Part shown: positions 1 through 7,704 of the stretch, piece by piece | How the letters are laid out: each line of letters opens with the position of its first letter | How positions within the stretch are numbered: the first letter of the stretch is position 1 | Source of the DNA: Acanthaster planci | Lineage: Eukaryota; Echinodermata; Asteroidea; Valvatida; Acanthasteridae | Assembly (NCBI RefSeq): GCF_001949145.1 | Contig: NW_019091533.1 | Coordinates: 3,660-15,186 of the forward strand | Length of the DNA stretch: 11,527 nt | Direction of reading: 5' to 3' | The notes under the pieces: generated by a model | What the model was told of the DNA's origin: nothing | Databases searched by the model: none | The model's input: only the letters and a program-made list of their open reading frames with translations | Made by a program: the position numbers and the translations under genes

Positions 1-1104
1 AATCAAACAGTGATGGTCTGAAGTCATTATGTTGCTTTGTAATCTTACCTTTATGCATGTACCTTAAAATGACGATGTACTTCAGATTTGTTCCCTCCTA
101 ACTAGTTAAATATTTGGTAGAGAACTTGGTTCTCAAAAAGTACTCGACTATACATCACTGAACATTTGGTTGAATTTTAGAAGGTACACGGTGCATTTAG
201 AAACATTGCAATAATAAAGAAATAATAACAACCCTTGCAACAAAATCAAATGTGCACACAACCGTAGGCCCGCTGTTACATATTGAAAATTAGGCACGAT
301 TCATTGCTTGTATATCCAAGTTTCCTCAATCGAGCGTGGTGAACGGCTGTCATAATTCATGTGGATGTCCTTATCATCAAGGTCAATTAGTCAGAAAGCT
401 TCCCACTTAATTCCGGAATTCTTCATTTTAAGCATAATCCTATAAAGCACATCGCTGCATGAATTGAGGTGTGGAAGTGATCAGAATCAGGGTTCCAGTT
501 TCTAGCCTTCCCGACCCTTTGCTGGCAAGCAGGTGGCATCTATGCCACATCTGCAGGATATCCCTCCGCCTTCGACAAATTGTCCTTGTTCGTTATCGGT
601 GATCATGAGATCAGGAGGGAAAGAAATTAGCACACATTGTCTTATCATCAGATGACCTTCGCATTACATTGAATTCACACAAAAATAAGAGTGTTAGGTC
701 AGCCAAACGTTTAGACAAAATGACAAACCTGAAGTTGATGAATGGCAATAAATGAGTGTAAGTAGAGAACCGTGGAATGTAAGTGGAAAAGAGCGATGAC
801 TGGGGATAAATCTAAATGTATAGGTGTGAAAGATGTGTTACGTATTAACAGCAGGCGGCAAAGAACTTGGTGCACATGAACTTATTTCTCTTTAGATCGA
901 TAAGACGCATGTCGCACGCTTGAAATACGGTTCAACACACCTCCCATGAAGAAGAAACCGATTAAAAAAGCAGTAGAACTGATCATCTACTGTTGTAACA
1001 TTTATTTATGGCATTATATCCAAATCTTCTGGATAAGCTAAATCGTGATCACAGCCAAGATATTTTGTATTCAAAGCCGTTCTTTTGTAAAACTCACTCG
1101 GGTC
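1..1104. other. AT-rich stretch with no recognisable gene
   Basis: I see no long open frame, RNA gene, tandem array or recognisable mobile-element protein here. I looked for a signal-peptide exon (ATG, hydrophobic run, phase-1 donor) that could feed the Ig exon at 1813 and found no convincing one. Short hydrophobic frames, for example from the ATG at 871 and the one near 1541, end in stops without a donor. The stretch is therefore either intergenic or a long intron of the receptor gene whose first exons lie upstream of the window. Confidence 0.5.
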
Positions 1105-1405
1105 ACAAGACATTCATCACAATGAAAGTCGCAAAGGGATCCGCTGTCACCGCCACACTTCCCTGTGTCTGTACCCTCAACCTAGAAGTCCTCACGCGTC
1201 TAGCATGGTACGTTAGAGTGTCGTTTTTTACCTCTGTTCTCTTCCCTCTCTGTTGGCTACGCGTACCGGGGCGGGGGAAGGCCGCTCAAGTAAAAGAGGG
1301 AAATACAATTTGCAAGGCGCAGTTGAATACTGAATTGGCCATACTGGATTCAGTACTTAGTTTTTCCTGACACCTTGCAGACCTGCAATGTAGTTAAACA
1401 AAGTA
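1105..1405 (+). pseudogene. Decayed V-type immunoglobulin exon
   Basis: The frame open over 1008-1370 contains a run that reads like the first half of a V-type Ig domain: GSAVTATLPC (B strand, Cys codon at 1164-1166) followed 12 residues later by LAWYV (C strand with the invariant Trp). At DNA level, TGGTACGT at the Trp is identical to the Trp region of the intact Ig exon at 1813-2136, about 700 bp downstream. Further on, NTELAILDSV near 1324-1353 resembles an E strand and matches in placement NFSLVIENV of the intact exon. The frame then meets TGA at 1368-1370. In another frame, DTLQTC near 1369-1386 resembles a damaged F-strand DxGxYxC. No good polypyrimidine tract and AG in the right phase precede it, and no donor follows at the expected place. 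I infer a dead duplicate of the V exon. A chance match is the alternative. Confidence 0.45.
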
Positions 1406-1812
1406 TCGGACTGATAGTATACATTTTATGTTTGCCTGATCTTGCATCTAAAAAGAGAACCAAATCCCCCCCCCAAAATTAAGAGGTTGACAGATCTTTA
1501 ATGAGTTTATCTGTTTCAGTTCATATGCAGTTTCCAACCTAATGTTTCCATTATATCCGCTTCTTTTCCTATAATCTTAATTGTTATTTTCTGGTCTCTC
1601 TCATTGGTGGTGGTTTGTTTTGTGTTGTTAGCTGGTGGAGGCTGTTGTCCTTTTTTCATTTTTACTTACAAGGGATACACAAAATAAAAAAAAAACAAAA
1701 CCGATGTTTCAATGACTTTATTTGGTTTTCGATACATGTATTTGTTTACTTCTGGCAGCGGTTTCCTGAGATAGATCTGAATTTTTAATAACACAAATTC
1801 TTTTCATTCCAG
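1406..1812. other. Non-coding, probable intron end
   Basis: No coding signal is seen. The stretch contains a run of nine C at 1466-1474 and an A-rich run around 1681-1700. It ends in a pyrimidine-rich acceptor (TTTTCATTCCAG) at 1801-1812, directly before the intact Ig exon. Confidence 0.5.
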
Positions 1813-2136
1813 TCACATCCTCGACCCTCTTCCTTGAGCGAGGGAGCCGTGGGGTCATTCCGTGTCCTCCCGTCACGTCCGGACAACTCCCGCTGCATGA
1901 GATCACCGCTCAGTACTGGTACGTCACCCGAGTGCAAGATGGAAACCTTTTAATCTCATCCTTCAGGGGTAGGGTTGCTCCACAAAACAGTATCCCTGAG
2001 GGTGTCTACGATATCGACCGTAACTTTTCTTTGGTCATCGAAAACGTCACCGACTCCGATGAGGGGATCTACTTTTACAAAGCCAAGCCGAGACTGAGAA
2101 TGGTCGTCGACGGCCACGTCACCGTGGCTGTCAAAG
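1813..2136 (+). CDS. Exon: V-type Ig domain 1 (phase 1-1)
   Basis: This is one whole Ig domain on one exon of 324 nt with phase-1 introns on both sides, the classic shuffling module. The acceptor is TTCATTCCAG before 1813 and the donor is AAAG|GTGTGTGG at 2137. Landmarks (residue 1 is the split Val codon): B-strand Cys18 in VIPCPPV; C-strand Trp36 in QYWYV, 18 residues later as usual for V-type; E-strand FSLVIENV (72-79); and the F-strand motif at 83-89, which reads D-E-G-I-Y-F-Y. In that motif the canonical DxGxYxC Cys is Tyr89, codon TAC at 2076-2078. The domain therefore lacks the usual intradomain disulfide unless Cys18 pairs elsewhere. Sequons NFS (71) and NVT (78) suggest exposure outside the cell. 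The preceding exon must supply the first base of codon 1; it was not found here. Confidence 0.88.
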
Positions 2137-5100
2137 GTGTGTGGTTATTTCATTAGGTTTGCATTTCGCTGTGCGGGATAAGGGCTCCTTGGTACTGTTG
2201 AGATTGGCTATACAGGCTACCGCTCGCCCCGCTTTTATTGGGGATTTGTAAAAGAAAAATTTCTTGTTCTTACATTGTTATGTTCTTGCACTACATTTAG
2301 GGTTATCTTAGGCAGCTCTGTTACCTCTGACTTTTGTCTCTCTTTGGCTAAAATTTGTTGCAGCTGGTTACTTTGCATCGTATTCGCTATTTTAAAATGA
2401 AATTTTGAAATGTGGCGAATTTTGAAGCTGTGTCCTTGATTGGTATTATACAAAAACAGCATGGTTTGAGGGTAGTAGGAATTGCTAGTCCAGAGGTGAA
2501 AGTCGACTGGACTACCTCCCAATACGACCCCCCCAAAGTTTTGTTTGTAATGCTACATCTCATTCGTGAGCAAACTTGACAAAATATTAAATTCCAGGTC
2601 AGCATAGAATTTTTTCGCAGCTGCAGAGCTCCGTGTGTCTCGCAAGAAGTGTAACGGACTGGTTCTGTTAAAATTAAAGTATATGCCACAGAATACAAGT
2701 CTACGAGGCAGGCACCACAGAGAATTTTTGGTGCTTGCCTGAAAAAGCTACCGCACGGCAGGCAGCTGGATACTCACCGGGAAGAGCGCCACCCATGGGC
2801 GCGTGTCTGTTCTGCTTCCTGGTCGCGAGGCAAAATCGACAAATGACGCGTTATAATTTGCTCATGGGTAGTTATAAGGTGTGTCTATGCCAATCTGGCA
2901 ACCAGAAAGAGAAGTCATTATTGCGGTGACACCGCACTCGCACACCGGTGTTACGCTCGCTATGCAGTGTCACTGCGTTAATGGCGTCTCCTAGCATTGG
3001 TCTCCAGTTATTTTTTGGTCTCTTCATTTTCTAGTTTCTCCTAAGGAACCCTTTCCAGAGGTAACAGAGTGCACCCGAGGAGCCCCAAAGTCTGAATGCA
3101 AGGCAGTGTTTTCGCACGACGTCATGAAACCGAGGTTGACATGCTCCGTACGGAACGTCAAGCCAGCTGTGGTTCTTCGATGGTTTCTCGTATATAGTGA
3201 CGGCGGGATAGAACTTCTTAGCGATAGGTTTGATGTAGAACAGAGTGAGTATCGGGTGAAGTTCTTACCAAGGCCAGTGGTGTATCCAATTTTGAGTGCA
3301 GGGTTGGGTGAGGAATGTTCTCTGAAAAGGGGGTTTACTGCGTTACCGAAAAGCAATCAACGTACAGAGTTGCCCTAGCCCTCACTGATTACACCAGTGT
3401 GCAAATGCCTTGTTAGTTGTCCCCGTTTGGTTTAGATCAAGAGAGTATGGATTAGGGTAATCGATATGCTGTAAATGAAACGCCATGTTTCATGTTGCTC
3501 ATGATAGATCTAGATGAATTAATGCGAAACAGAATTAATTTAGTCAACACTATCTGGAGAGGAAGCAAAAGTCCAATTTTTGTCCATAGTTAATCAGTTG
3601 ACTTACTCATCAACACATTTTGTAATCTAAGCTTCAGACGCTGTCATCGCTAACACTGATAGCTTGTGGCTTATTTTGTCGTCAGGTGAGGTTTTGGAAA
3701 ACACTTTCACGACCTCAACATCTCTTCCCCTCTCATCAACCAAAGTGAATGACAAGAAGTTTAGATGTGAAGCGTATGGGGAAGCACTTGGAGCCACGAA
3801 TGGCAGTCGTGTGACGGCAACTGTCATGGAATATCCGGTACTCCAAACAACGCCACGTGAGCCTGTACATTTGTTCTAAATGTAGGCAGTGGTGACAGGC
3901 TATATGGTGGTGGGTTCGAAGTCCTTTTATACACGGTCAAATTTCACAGCTTATTCGTTTGGTATTATCACCATCTGTGCTTTAGGATGGTCTGTCTGGT
4001 TGTTCAAAGTACATTGCAGATCTCCAGCATCTTTAAACGCAGTGCAGTCTCATCATCCTTTTTTGTCTTCCATACTTTTTTAAAGAAGTCTCTTTTCAAA
4101 GAAAAGTGGTACGTGTTACTACTCAGGTTGTTGACGCTTGTGAACAACGAAGAGTTCAATAGCACAAAAACCCTATGTCTATTGAACAGTGAACCAGCCA
4201 ATAGCACAAATGGGGCAATATTTGAAGAAATTACTTAGTTTAGAATTGGGTCATTTTTCATTCAACTTATAATTTTGTTACTACTTTAAGCAATGCAAAA
4301 CTCGAACTGGAGATCAGGAACACAAGGGTGAATTCTAAAAGTCAAAATTCTGAATCTTGCTCATTTTTAATTGCCGTTGATGCCCTAAAAATAAAAATCT
4401 TATATGTCAAATCTTTGAACTTCTTTAATAAATCAATTTAATATATCAGAAGATTTAACGCAAACTCAGGCGCATAGCCACAAAAGGATTTCTTCAGTCG
4501 TCGAAAGTACAATTGTTGTCCTGTGTGGTTTAAGTTAGAAATATTGACTGTGGCACTCCTTAAAGTCTACATGGAAATTTTTCTGCTTCCCAACTTTGAA
4601 TTTTTCCCTTGCCTCTGTGTTTGGCTGCCAGCGTCCCAGGTTTGCATTGACGGTCCCGATCGTACCTTTTTAGCGGCTTTTTATCTGATAGTCTCAATCC
4701 CTATGCTTTCTTTGAGCCTGAACTGCCCTTTGCTACACAGTGGACAAATTCTAGGCGTTCTTTGCTGTCACTCACTAAGCTCAGAAAGGATGGGTCATGG
4801 TATTCACACCAATGATGTTTAATGCATGCACTGAAAAGTTTGTTAATAGTTGCAGAAATACTGTTTTACCGAAAATGAGTCACTTGGGAGACATTCCCAT
4901 GGGAACGTGCACAAACTTTACTGCCCCATAATTAAATATTCCCTAATCTGATCTGAACCAAACTTTGTATGTTTTCAATTTAGACCGTAATCTATCATCT
5001 CTCAAAATTTGGACGCTAAAATTCGGCCTCCTACTGGTAGTTAGAGCATTAGGGAGACATTTCAATTTGACCGATGTTTCCCTAAGGTTGACAAATTTTC

Positions 5101-7385
5101 CACAAAATGTCTCGCTAATGACCCATTTGTAAGAATAAATCCTAGAAATTGCACTTCTTTTAAAATTTGTCTGTGTGCAAAATGTGTGATATGGGTTACG
5201 TCTTACTTCTGCACACAAATGGGAGCGATGCAACAACAGTGGAGATAATTGTTATCAGTGGGAAACATGACAATGACGGTTAGTAGGATTGGTTTAGCCA
5301 CACTTTGAGTCACTTTATAACGAATTTCTGATTCGATATGCAGATTTAACATCACTTCAAACGACCACAGCTGTCATGAGGGAAGCAATGGGTCTTATAT
5401 CGGCAACAACCGACAAGCCAGACAGCATTGCAAATGCTTTGATTGCAGTCACAGTTACTGCTGCTCTGTCAATCACTGTCAACATTTTCTTGGCCATGGC
5501 CATTTGCAAGGTGGGTTTGAGCCTGGAGTTCATAGACGCAATAGTTCAATGGGATACAAAACATCACTATTACTCCAGCCATTCCTTTATGTTATATATT
5601 TGAGATAAAATATGTGTATTATTTGAGACATTTACTTTAATTGTCAAACTTGTGTAAAAGTCTGAGATATCGTCATTTTAAACATAAAGAAATAAATGTT
5701 CCTGTCCTCAGAATCTATATTTGGCACTGAAAACGAATGGAGTACGATATAAAATTAAAACCGAAAACTACGAAACTCAACTTACTTGTGTATGACAAAA
5801 CTATATGGCTGTAACTGAAAAAAACACTTACTAGTTTTCCTATTTTCTGTTGTTTTAGATTAAAAGCACCAGACGAAAAAATGAAACAAAGGTACGAGAA
5901 CAACGAAATACGTTTTGCATATGCCTTAGTTTCAGAACCCAGATTCAAACTAAGTCCCATATACAATATCCCATGAATGTTAAGATGTGGGTCGTGAATT
6001 ATATTTTATCGCGATCTAGAAACTAGTGCATGCTACTGATTTCTTGTACTACTTCTTCTTGTAGCATACTCTGACAGTAACATTTAACATCTGTTGTTAG
6101 AGCTACATCTTTCGGCACTTTCAATAATGAGTATGACCACTGACGGACTTTAGCTTTGGCAACGGTCACGAGATCCCCTCAAGAAGGTATAAGTTTGGTT
6201 TATCCCTCGAAGCAGTGACCGCAGTGCTGTCTTATAACACCTCATCCAAGACTCCCGCATCCACCCCCATCTCATCAACACAGAGGGGATATGAGGCTTT
6301 TGGGAAGGCACGAGGAGACAAAAATGACATTTAGCCCAAAGGCATGCAGCTGTCGTGAAAGCTCTGCTAACCCGATTGGTCGAGTAAGGGCAAATGGGAT
6401 TCGCCTCTTTTACTGTTTGCCGCCCACAAACTAGCCCACATTTGTTTGCAATAGGGTTTTAAAACGGGTGGAATCATTCACATTAGATTTGAAAAATCTA
6501 TTTGAGAAACAGATGTCAGGAGAGGGAGGAAAAGGAGTACGATTATCACCAATTTGCCTTTAAAAATCGGCAAACTCCTTCTGTACTGTTTCGTTGCTGT
6601 TGAGTGCTTGCTCTGCCCTTTCCGGATCTGTCCATCTTGGGAAAAGATTTTTTCCCCCTCCCCACATGAAAACTGTGGCGAAACCCATGATAAGAGATCT
6701 GGGAAAATTGTGTGTAGGAGACCTAAACTACTTTTGAAGATCTATGTATAATTTTGTCAATGTCGTAGGGTTAAATTTTGAAATCAAGTTCTCTTTCTTT
6801 TGCAGAGTAAGAAAGACGCTCAGAAATTTGCAGAAAATGAAGGTATTAAACTAAGCTTGCGTTACTAAGTCAACAACATGCACGCTGACTTTGAGTATTG
6901 TGAATTAACCTCTCGTCCTAGCCATTTGAAATTATGCAGCCCTACCCCCTCCCTCCAAAAAACATGTGCCTAAGGTCGTGATGGATGCACCATCAGCAAT
7001 ATTTCCAACAGTGGAAGTTGTAAATGGGAATCACTCACAGAGGAATAGATCGCCAGAAACCATGTGGGAACACTGACTTACTTGCGAAAAAAAAACAGAG
7101 CCCACGCAGCGCTCTGCACATTACAGTTATTCGTCTGCGTGACCTTTGTTTAGTAAACTTAAGCACACTATTTGATTCATTTTTTCCAAGTCATTTATGT
7201 TTCTGTGTGCCCAAACTGTGCACTCTGTTTTTCAATTAATGATGGAGATTAAATGACTTTGTAAAACACTTTGTTCAGAAATTCCAAACCTTGATCTTCC
7301 AGAATTTAACGGCCGTTGTGCTGACACCTCTCAGGACTGCGAGGCTGTGAGACCACTCAATGGTACCAGAGAGGAATCTGTGTAG
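1813..7385 (+). CDS. Multi-exon Ig-domain membrane receptor, 3' part of gene
   Basis: Seven exons (1813-2136, 3035-3244, 3686-3856, 5344-5510, 5859-5891, 6806-6842, 7279-7385) join without a frame break. With the one base borrowed from the missing upstream exon they total 1050 nt, that is 349 residues and a stop. Every intron is GT-AG. The product is a type I single-pass protein: Ig domain 1 (residues 1-108), Ig domain 2 (109 to about 229), stalk (about 230-263), membrane helix (264-290) and a 59-residue tail (291-349). The extracellular part has N-glycosylation sequons at residues 71, 78 and 217, which fits a surface protein. The tail has no tyrosine, so there is no ITAM or ITIM. Function is not recognisable; adhesion, self/non-self recognition or immune-type binding is only inferred from the architecture. 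The signal peptide and any upstream domains are not in view. A further symmetrical phase-1 exon in the 1.5-kb intron 3857-5343 cannot be excluded. Confidence 0.8.
2706..2740. repeat. Small inverted repeat (12-bp arms)
   Basis: AGGCAGGCACCA (2706-2717) pairs with TGGTGCTTGCCT (2729-2740) around an 11-nt loop. Eleven of 12 pairs are Watson-Crick and the twelfth is G-T. It lies inside an intron and could be a trace of a foldback element or simply a chance hairpin. Confidence 0.5.
2923..2976. repeat. Cluster of three nested palindromes
   Basis: Three palindromes sit within 54 bp of AT-rich intron: GCGGTG-A-CACCGC (2923-2935), ACACCGGTGT (2942-2951) and GCAGTG-T-CACTGC (2964-2976). The outer two are related to each other (11 of 13 bases, differing only at the third position and the central base), so the whole block is also an imperfect inverted repeat centred near 2947. 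This could be a cruciform-prone site or the remains of a short foldback mobile element. No function can be assigned. Confidence 0.5.
3035..3244 (+). CDS. Exon: first half of Ig domain 2 (phase 1-1)
   Basis: An exon of 210 nt covering residues 109 to the first base of codon 179. The acceptor is TCATTTTCTAG before 3035 and the donor is CAGA|GTGAGT at 3245, a full consensus. It encodes the A to about D strands of a second Ig-like domain: B-strand Cys145 in RLTCSV and C-strand Trp158 in LRWFLVY, 13 residues later. Two extra cysteines, Cys121 and Cys130, sit in the inter-domain stretch and could pair with each other or with a partner chain; this is inference. The downstream half is on the next exon, so this Ig domain is interrupted by a phase-1 intron, unlike domain 1. 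Confidence 0.85.
3245..3685 (+). other. Intron inside Ig domain 2
   Basis: A phase-1 intron of 441 nt (GTGAGT...GTCGTCAG). No other feature is supported in it. Confidence 0.75.
3686..3856 (+). CDS. Exon: second half of Ig domain 2 (phase 1-1)
   Basis: An exon of 171 nt completing the second Ig domain. Its first two bases complete codon 179 (Ser). The F strand is KFRCEAYG with Cys206 (TGT at 3766-3768), 61 residues after Cys145, a normal spacing for the intradomain disulfide. After the G-strand region RVTATV comes a short proline/threonine-rich link. The sequon NGS lies at residue 217. The donor is CCAC|GTGAGC at 3857. A degenerate second copy of this exon lies in the intron at about 6221-6360. 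Confidence 0.85.
3857..5343 (+). other. Large intron before the membrane exon
   Basis: A phase-1 intron of 1487 nt (GTGAGC...GATATGCAG). Several short open frames occur (for example 3889-4083, 3987-4238, 4523-4822), but none has recognisable domains or fits the intron phases convincingly. A possible tRNA-SINE fragment at 3883-3928 is listed separately. Nothing else is identifiable; 4090-5340 is plain AT-rich sequence. Confidence 0.65.
3883..3928 (+). repeat. Possible tRNA-derived SINE fragment
   Basis: AGGCAGTGGTGACAGGC resembles a polymerase III A box region (canonical GCGCAGTGGTTAGC). GGGTTCGAAGTCC at 3912-3924 resembles a B box with one extra base, followed by a T4 run. The A-to-B spacing is too short for an intact tRNA, so this would be a shortened, decayed copy. 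Weak call. Confidence 0.2.
5344..5510 (+). CDS. Exon: stalk and transmembrane helix (phase 1-0)
   Basis: An exon of 167 nt encoding residues 236-291. The acceptor is TCGATATGCAG and the donor is TGCAAG|GTGGGT at 5511. The first part is a Thr-rich juxtamembrane stalk. It is followed by about 27 apolar residues (264-290, Ile-Ala-Asn to Ile-Cys) with no charged residue, then Lys291. This is a clear single membrane helix with a basic stop-transfer that continues into the next exon. The helix carries several small polar residues (Thr272, Thr274, Ser278, Thr280, Asn282), which could support helix packing. No Lys, Arg, Asp or Glu is present that would pair with a charged adaptor of the DAP12/CD3 type. 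Confidence 0.85.
5511..5858 (+). other. Phase-0 intron after the membrane exon
   Basis: An intron of 348 nt (GTGGGT...TGTTGTTTTAG), AT-rich, with no other feature seen. Confidence 0.7.
5859..5891 (+). CDS. Microexon: basic stop-transfer segment
   Basis: A 33-nt phase 0-0 exon encoding IKSTRRKNETK (residues 292-302). The acceptor TTTTCTGTTGTTTTAG is strong and the donor is AAAG|GTACGA. The cluster of Lys and Arg directly after the membrane helix is what the positive-inside rule predicts for a type I protein, which supports this short exon. Its length is a multiple of three, so skipping it would leave the frame intact but shorten the juxtamembrane basic patch. Confidence 0.72.
5892..6805 (+). 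other. Intron holding a decayed Ig exon copy
   Basis: A phase-0 intron of 914 nt (GTACGA...TCTTTTGCAG). Apart from the Ig half-exon relic at about 6221-6360, listed separately, nothing coding is supported. The open frame at 6554-6751 has no recognisable feature. Confidence 0.65.
6221..6360 (+). pseudogene. Decayed copy of the Ig domain 2 second-half exon
   Basis: Aligned by eye with exon 3686-3856, this stretch shares TCTCATCAAC exactly (6270-6279 here, 3731-3740 there). Codon by codon without gaps, the stretch from about 6287 to 6331 matches the exon at 31 of 45 bases. The exon's Arg-Cys-Glu-Ala-Tyr-Gly reads here Gly-Tyr-Glu-Ala-Phe-Gly. The F-strand Cys codon TGT has become TAT (6290-6292), about 12 to 18 bases before it are missing, and TAG at 6332-6334 interrupts the frame. 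Weaker similarity (GGCA...CTGTCGTGAAA against GGCAACTGTCATGGAA) extends to about 6360. It lies on the same strand as the gene but after the membrane exon, so it cannot encode a working extracellular domain. It is a dead exon duplication. Confidence 0.62.
6806..6842 (+). CDS. Microexon: charged cytoplasmic tail segment
   Basis: A 37-nt exon (phase 0 to 1) encoding SKKDAQKFAENE (residues 303-314) plus the first base of codon 315. The acceptor TTCTCTTTCTTTTGCAG is strong; the donor is GAAG|GTATTA. The content is highly charged and hydrophilic, as expected for a cytoplasmic tail. The exon is accepted because its phases fit exactly between the exons on either side. Confidence 0.7.
6843..7278 (+). 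other. Last intron of the receptor gene
   Basis: A phase-1 intron of 436 nt (GTATTA...CTTTGTTCAG). An open frame at 7024-7239 has no recognisable domain and is ignored. Confidence 0.65.
7279..7385 (+). CDS. Terminal exon: C-terminal tail and stop
   Basis: The last coding exon, with acceptor ACTTTGTTCAG. It completes codon 315 and runs to TAG at 7383-7385. It encodes an acidic, proline-containing tail (Glu-Ile-Pro-Asn-Leu-Asp-Leu-Pro-Glu onward) with Cys328 and Cys335, and ends Arg-Glu-Glu-Ser-Val. The last residues fit a class III PDZ ligand pattern (acidic at -2, Val at 0), but nothing else supports such binding. The whole 59-residue tail lacks Tyr, so phosphotyrosine signalling through ITIM or ITAM motifs is excluded for this isoform. 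Confidence 0.75.
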
Positions 7386-7425
7386 ATGAAGCTTTTGCTT
7401 ACAAGCACTTGGGCCTACATTTTTA

Positions 7426-7431
7426 ATTAAA
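7426..7431 (+). promoter_or_regulatory. Candidate polyadenylation signal ATTAAA
   Basis: ATTAAA, the commonest variant of AATAAA, lies 41 nt after the stop codon. I saw no AATAAA before 7600. A T-rich stretch follows at about 7477-7515 and could act as the downstream element. This would give a very short 3' UTR. Confidence 0.4.
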
Positions 7432-7638
7432 ACCTGGAGCGTTTGGTGCAGATGTAAGAGATGTGCCTTGCCCCTTTTTTGTTTACTAGTCCCCTTTAAA
7501 ATTTTTTGTTTTTACTTTTGGAGTTTCAACTTGGTTTAGCCCACTACACCTGTGCTTACTGTAGACAGTTAGATCCCCTTCTTGAAAGTTGAGTGACCCT
7601 GGATGGGGTGGTGCACTGGTCTGGGTGGTGTGGTCCAG

Positions 7639-7704
7639 CATGCTTCAGTGCTGTACCGTTCACTACCTATTCCAACCACCTTGTCTGTGTTCTCTCCATT
7701 TCAG
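7639..7704 (+). repeat. 66-bp direct repeat, copy 1
   Basis: The block begins CATGCTTCAGTGCTG and ends TCTCTCCATTTCAG. It matches 8627-8692 at 64 of 66 bases, counted by eye. It ends in a pyrimidine tract and CAG, directly followed by GTAAGG, so the end looks like a splice acceptor and donor back to back. Confidence 0.9.

Larger units (their letters stand above)
2137..3034 (+). other. Intron between Ig domain 1 and Ig domain 2
   Basis: A phase-1 intron of 898 nt (GTGTGT...TTTTCTAG). No coding content is supported. It contains two inverted-repeat features, listed separately, at 2706-2740 and 2923-2976. The short open frame at 2735-2929 has no homology I recognise and no splice logic. Confidence 0.7.

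Noticed and set aside
409-420. 12-bp perfect palindrome AATTCCGGAATT
   Set aside because: Two or three such palindromes are expected by chance in a window of this size, and nothing around it adds support.
1008-1370. 120-codon open frame on the + strand taken as a whole protein gene
   Set aside because: The ends of the frame look like intron or decay sequence. Only the inner part resembles an Ig V exon, so it is reported as a relic instead.
2235-2698. Two overlapping minus-strand open frames of about 100 codons
   Set aside because: They have no recognisable domain, have AT-rich codon content, and lie within a well-supported + strand intron.
2735-2929. 64-codon + strand frame with an ATG between the hairpin and the palindromes
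   Set aside because: It has no homology I recognise and no splice signals in the phase needed to join the receptor.
3024-3356. Minus-strand 110-codon frame over the Ig domain 2 exon
   Set aside because: It is the antisense shadow of a real exon; its composition follows the coding strand.
4523-4822. 99-codon hydrophobic + strand frame
   Set aside because: Its hydrophobicity comes from T-rich intron sequence. There is no clear acceptor and donor pair in matching phase. An extra exon here cannot be fully excluded but is not supported.
5715-5966. Minus-strand 83-codon frame
   Set aside because: It overlaps the basic microexon on the other strand and consists of low-complexity AT-rich sequence.
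7600-7640. Apparent similarity of GGTGCACTGGTCTGGG...GGTCCAG to the primer-binding-site region at 8420-8446
   Set aside because: It needs several gaps and is short. It would hint at a second, deleted copy of the element leader, but the evidence is too thin without a real alignment.
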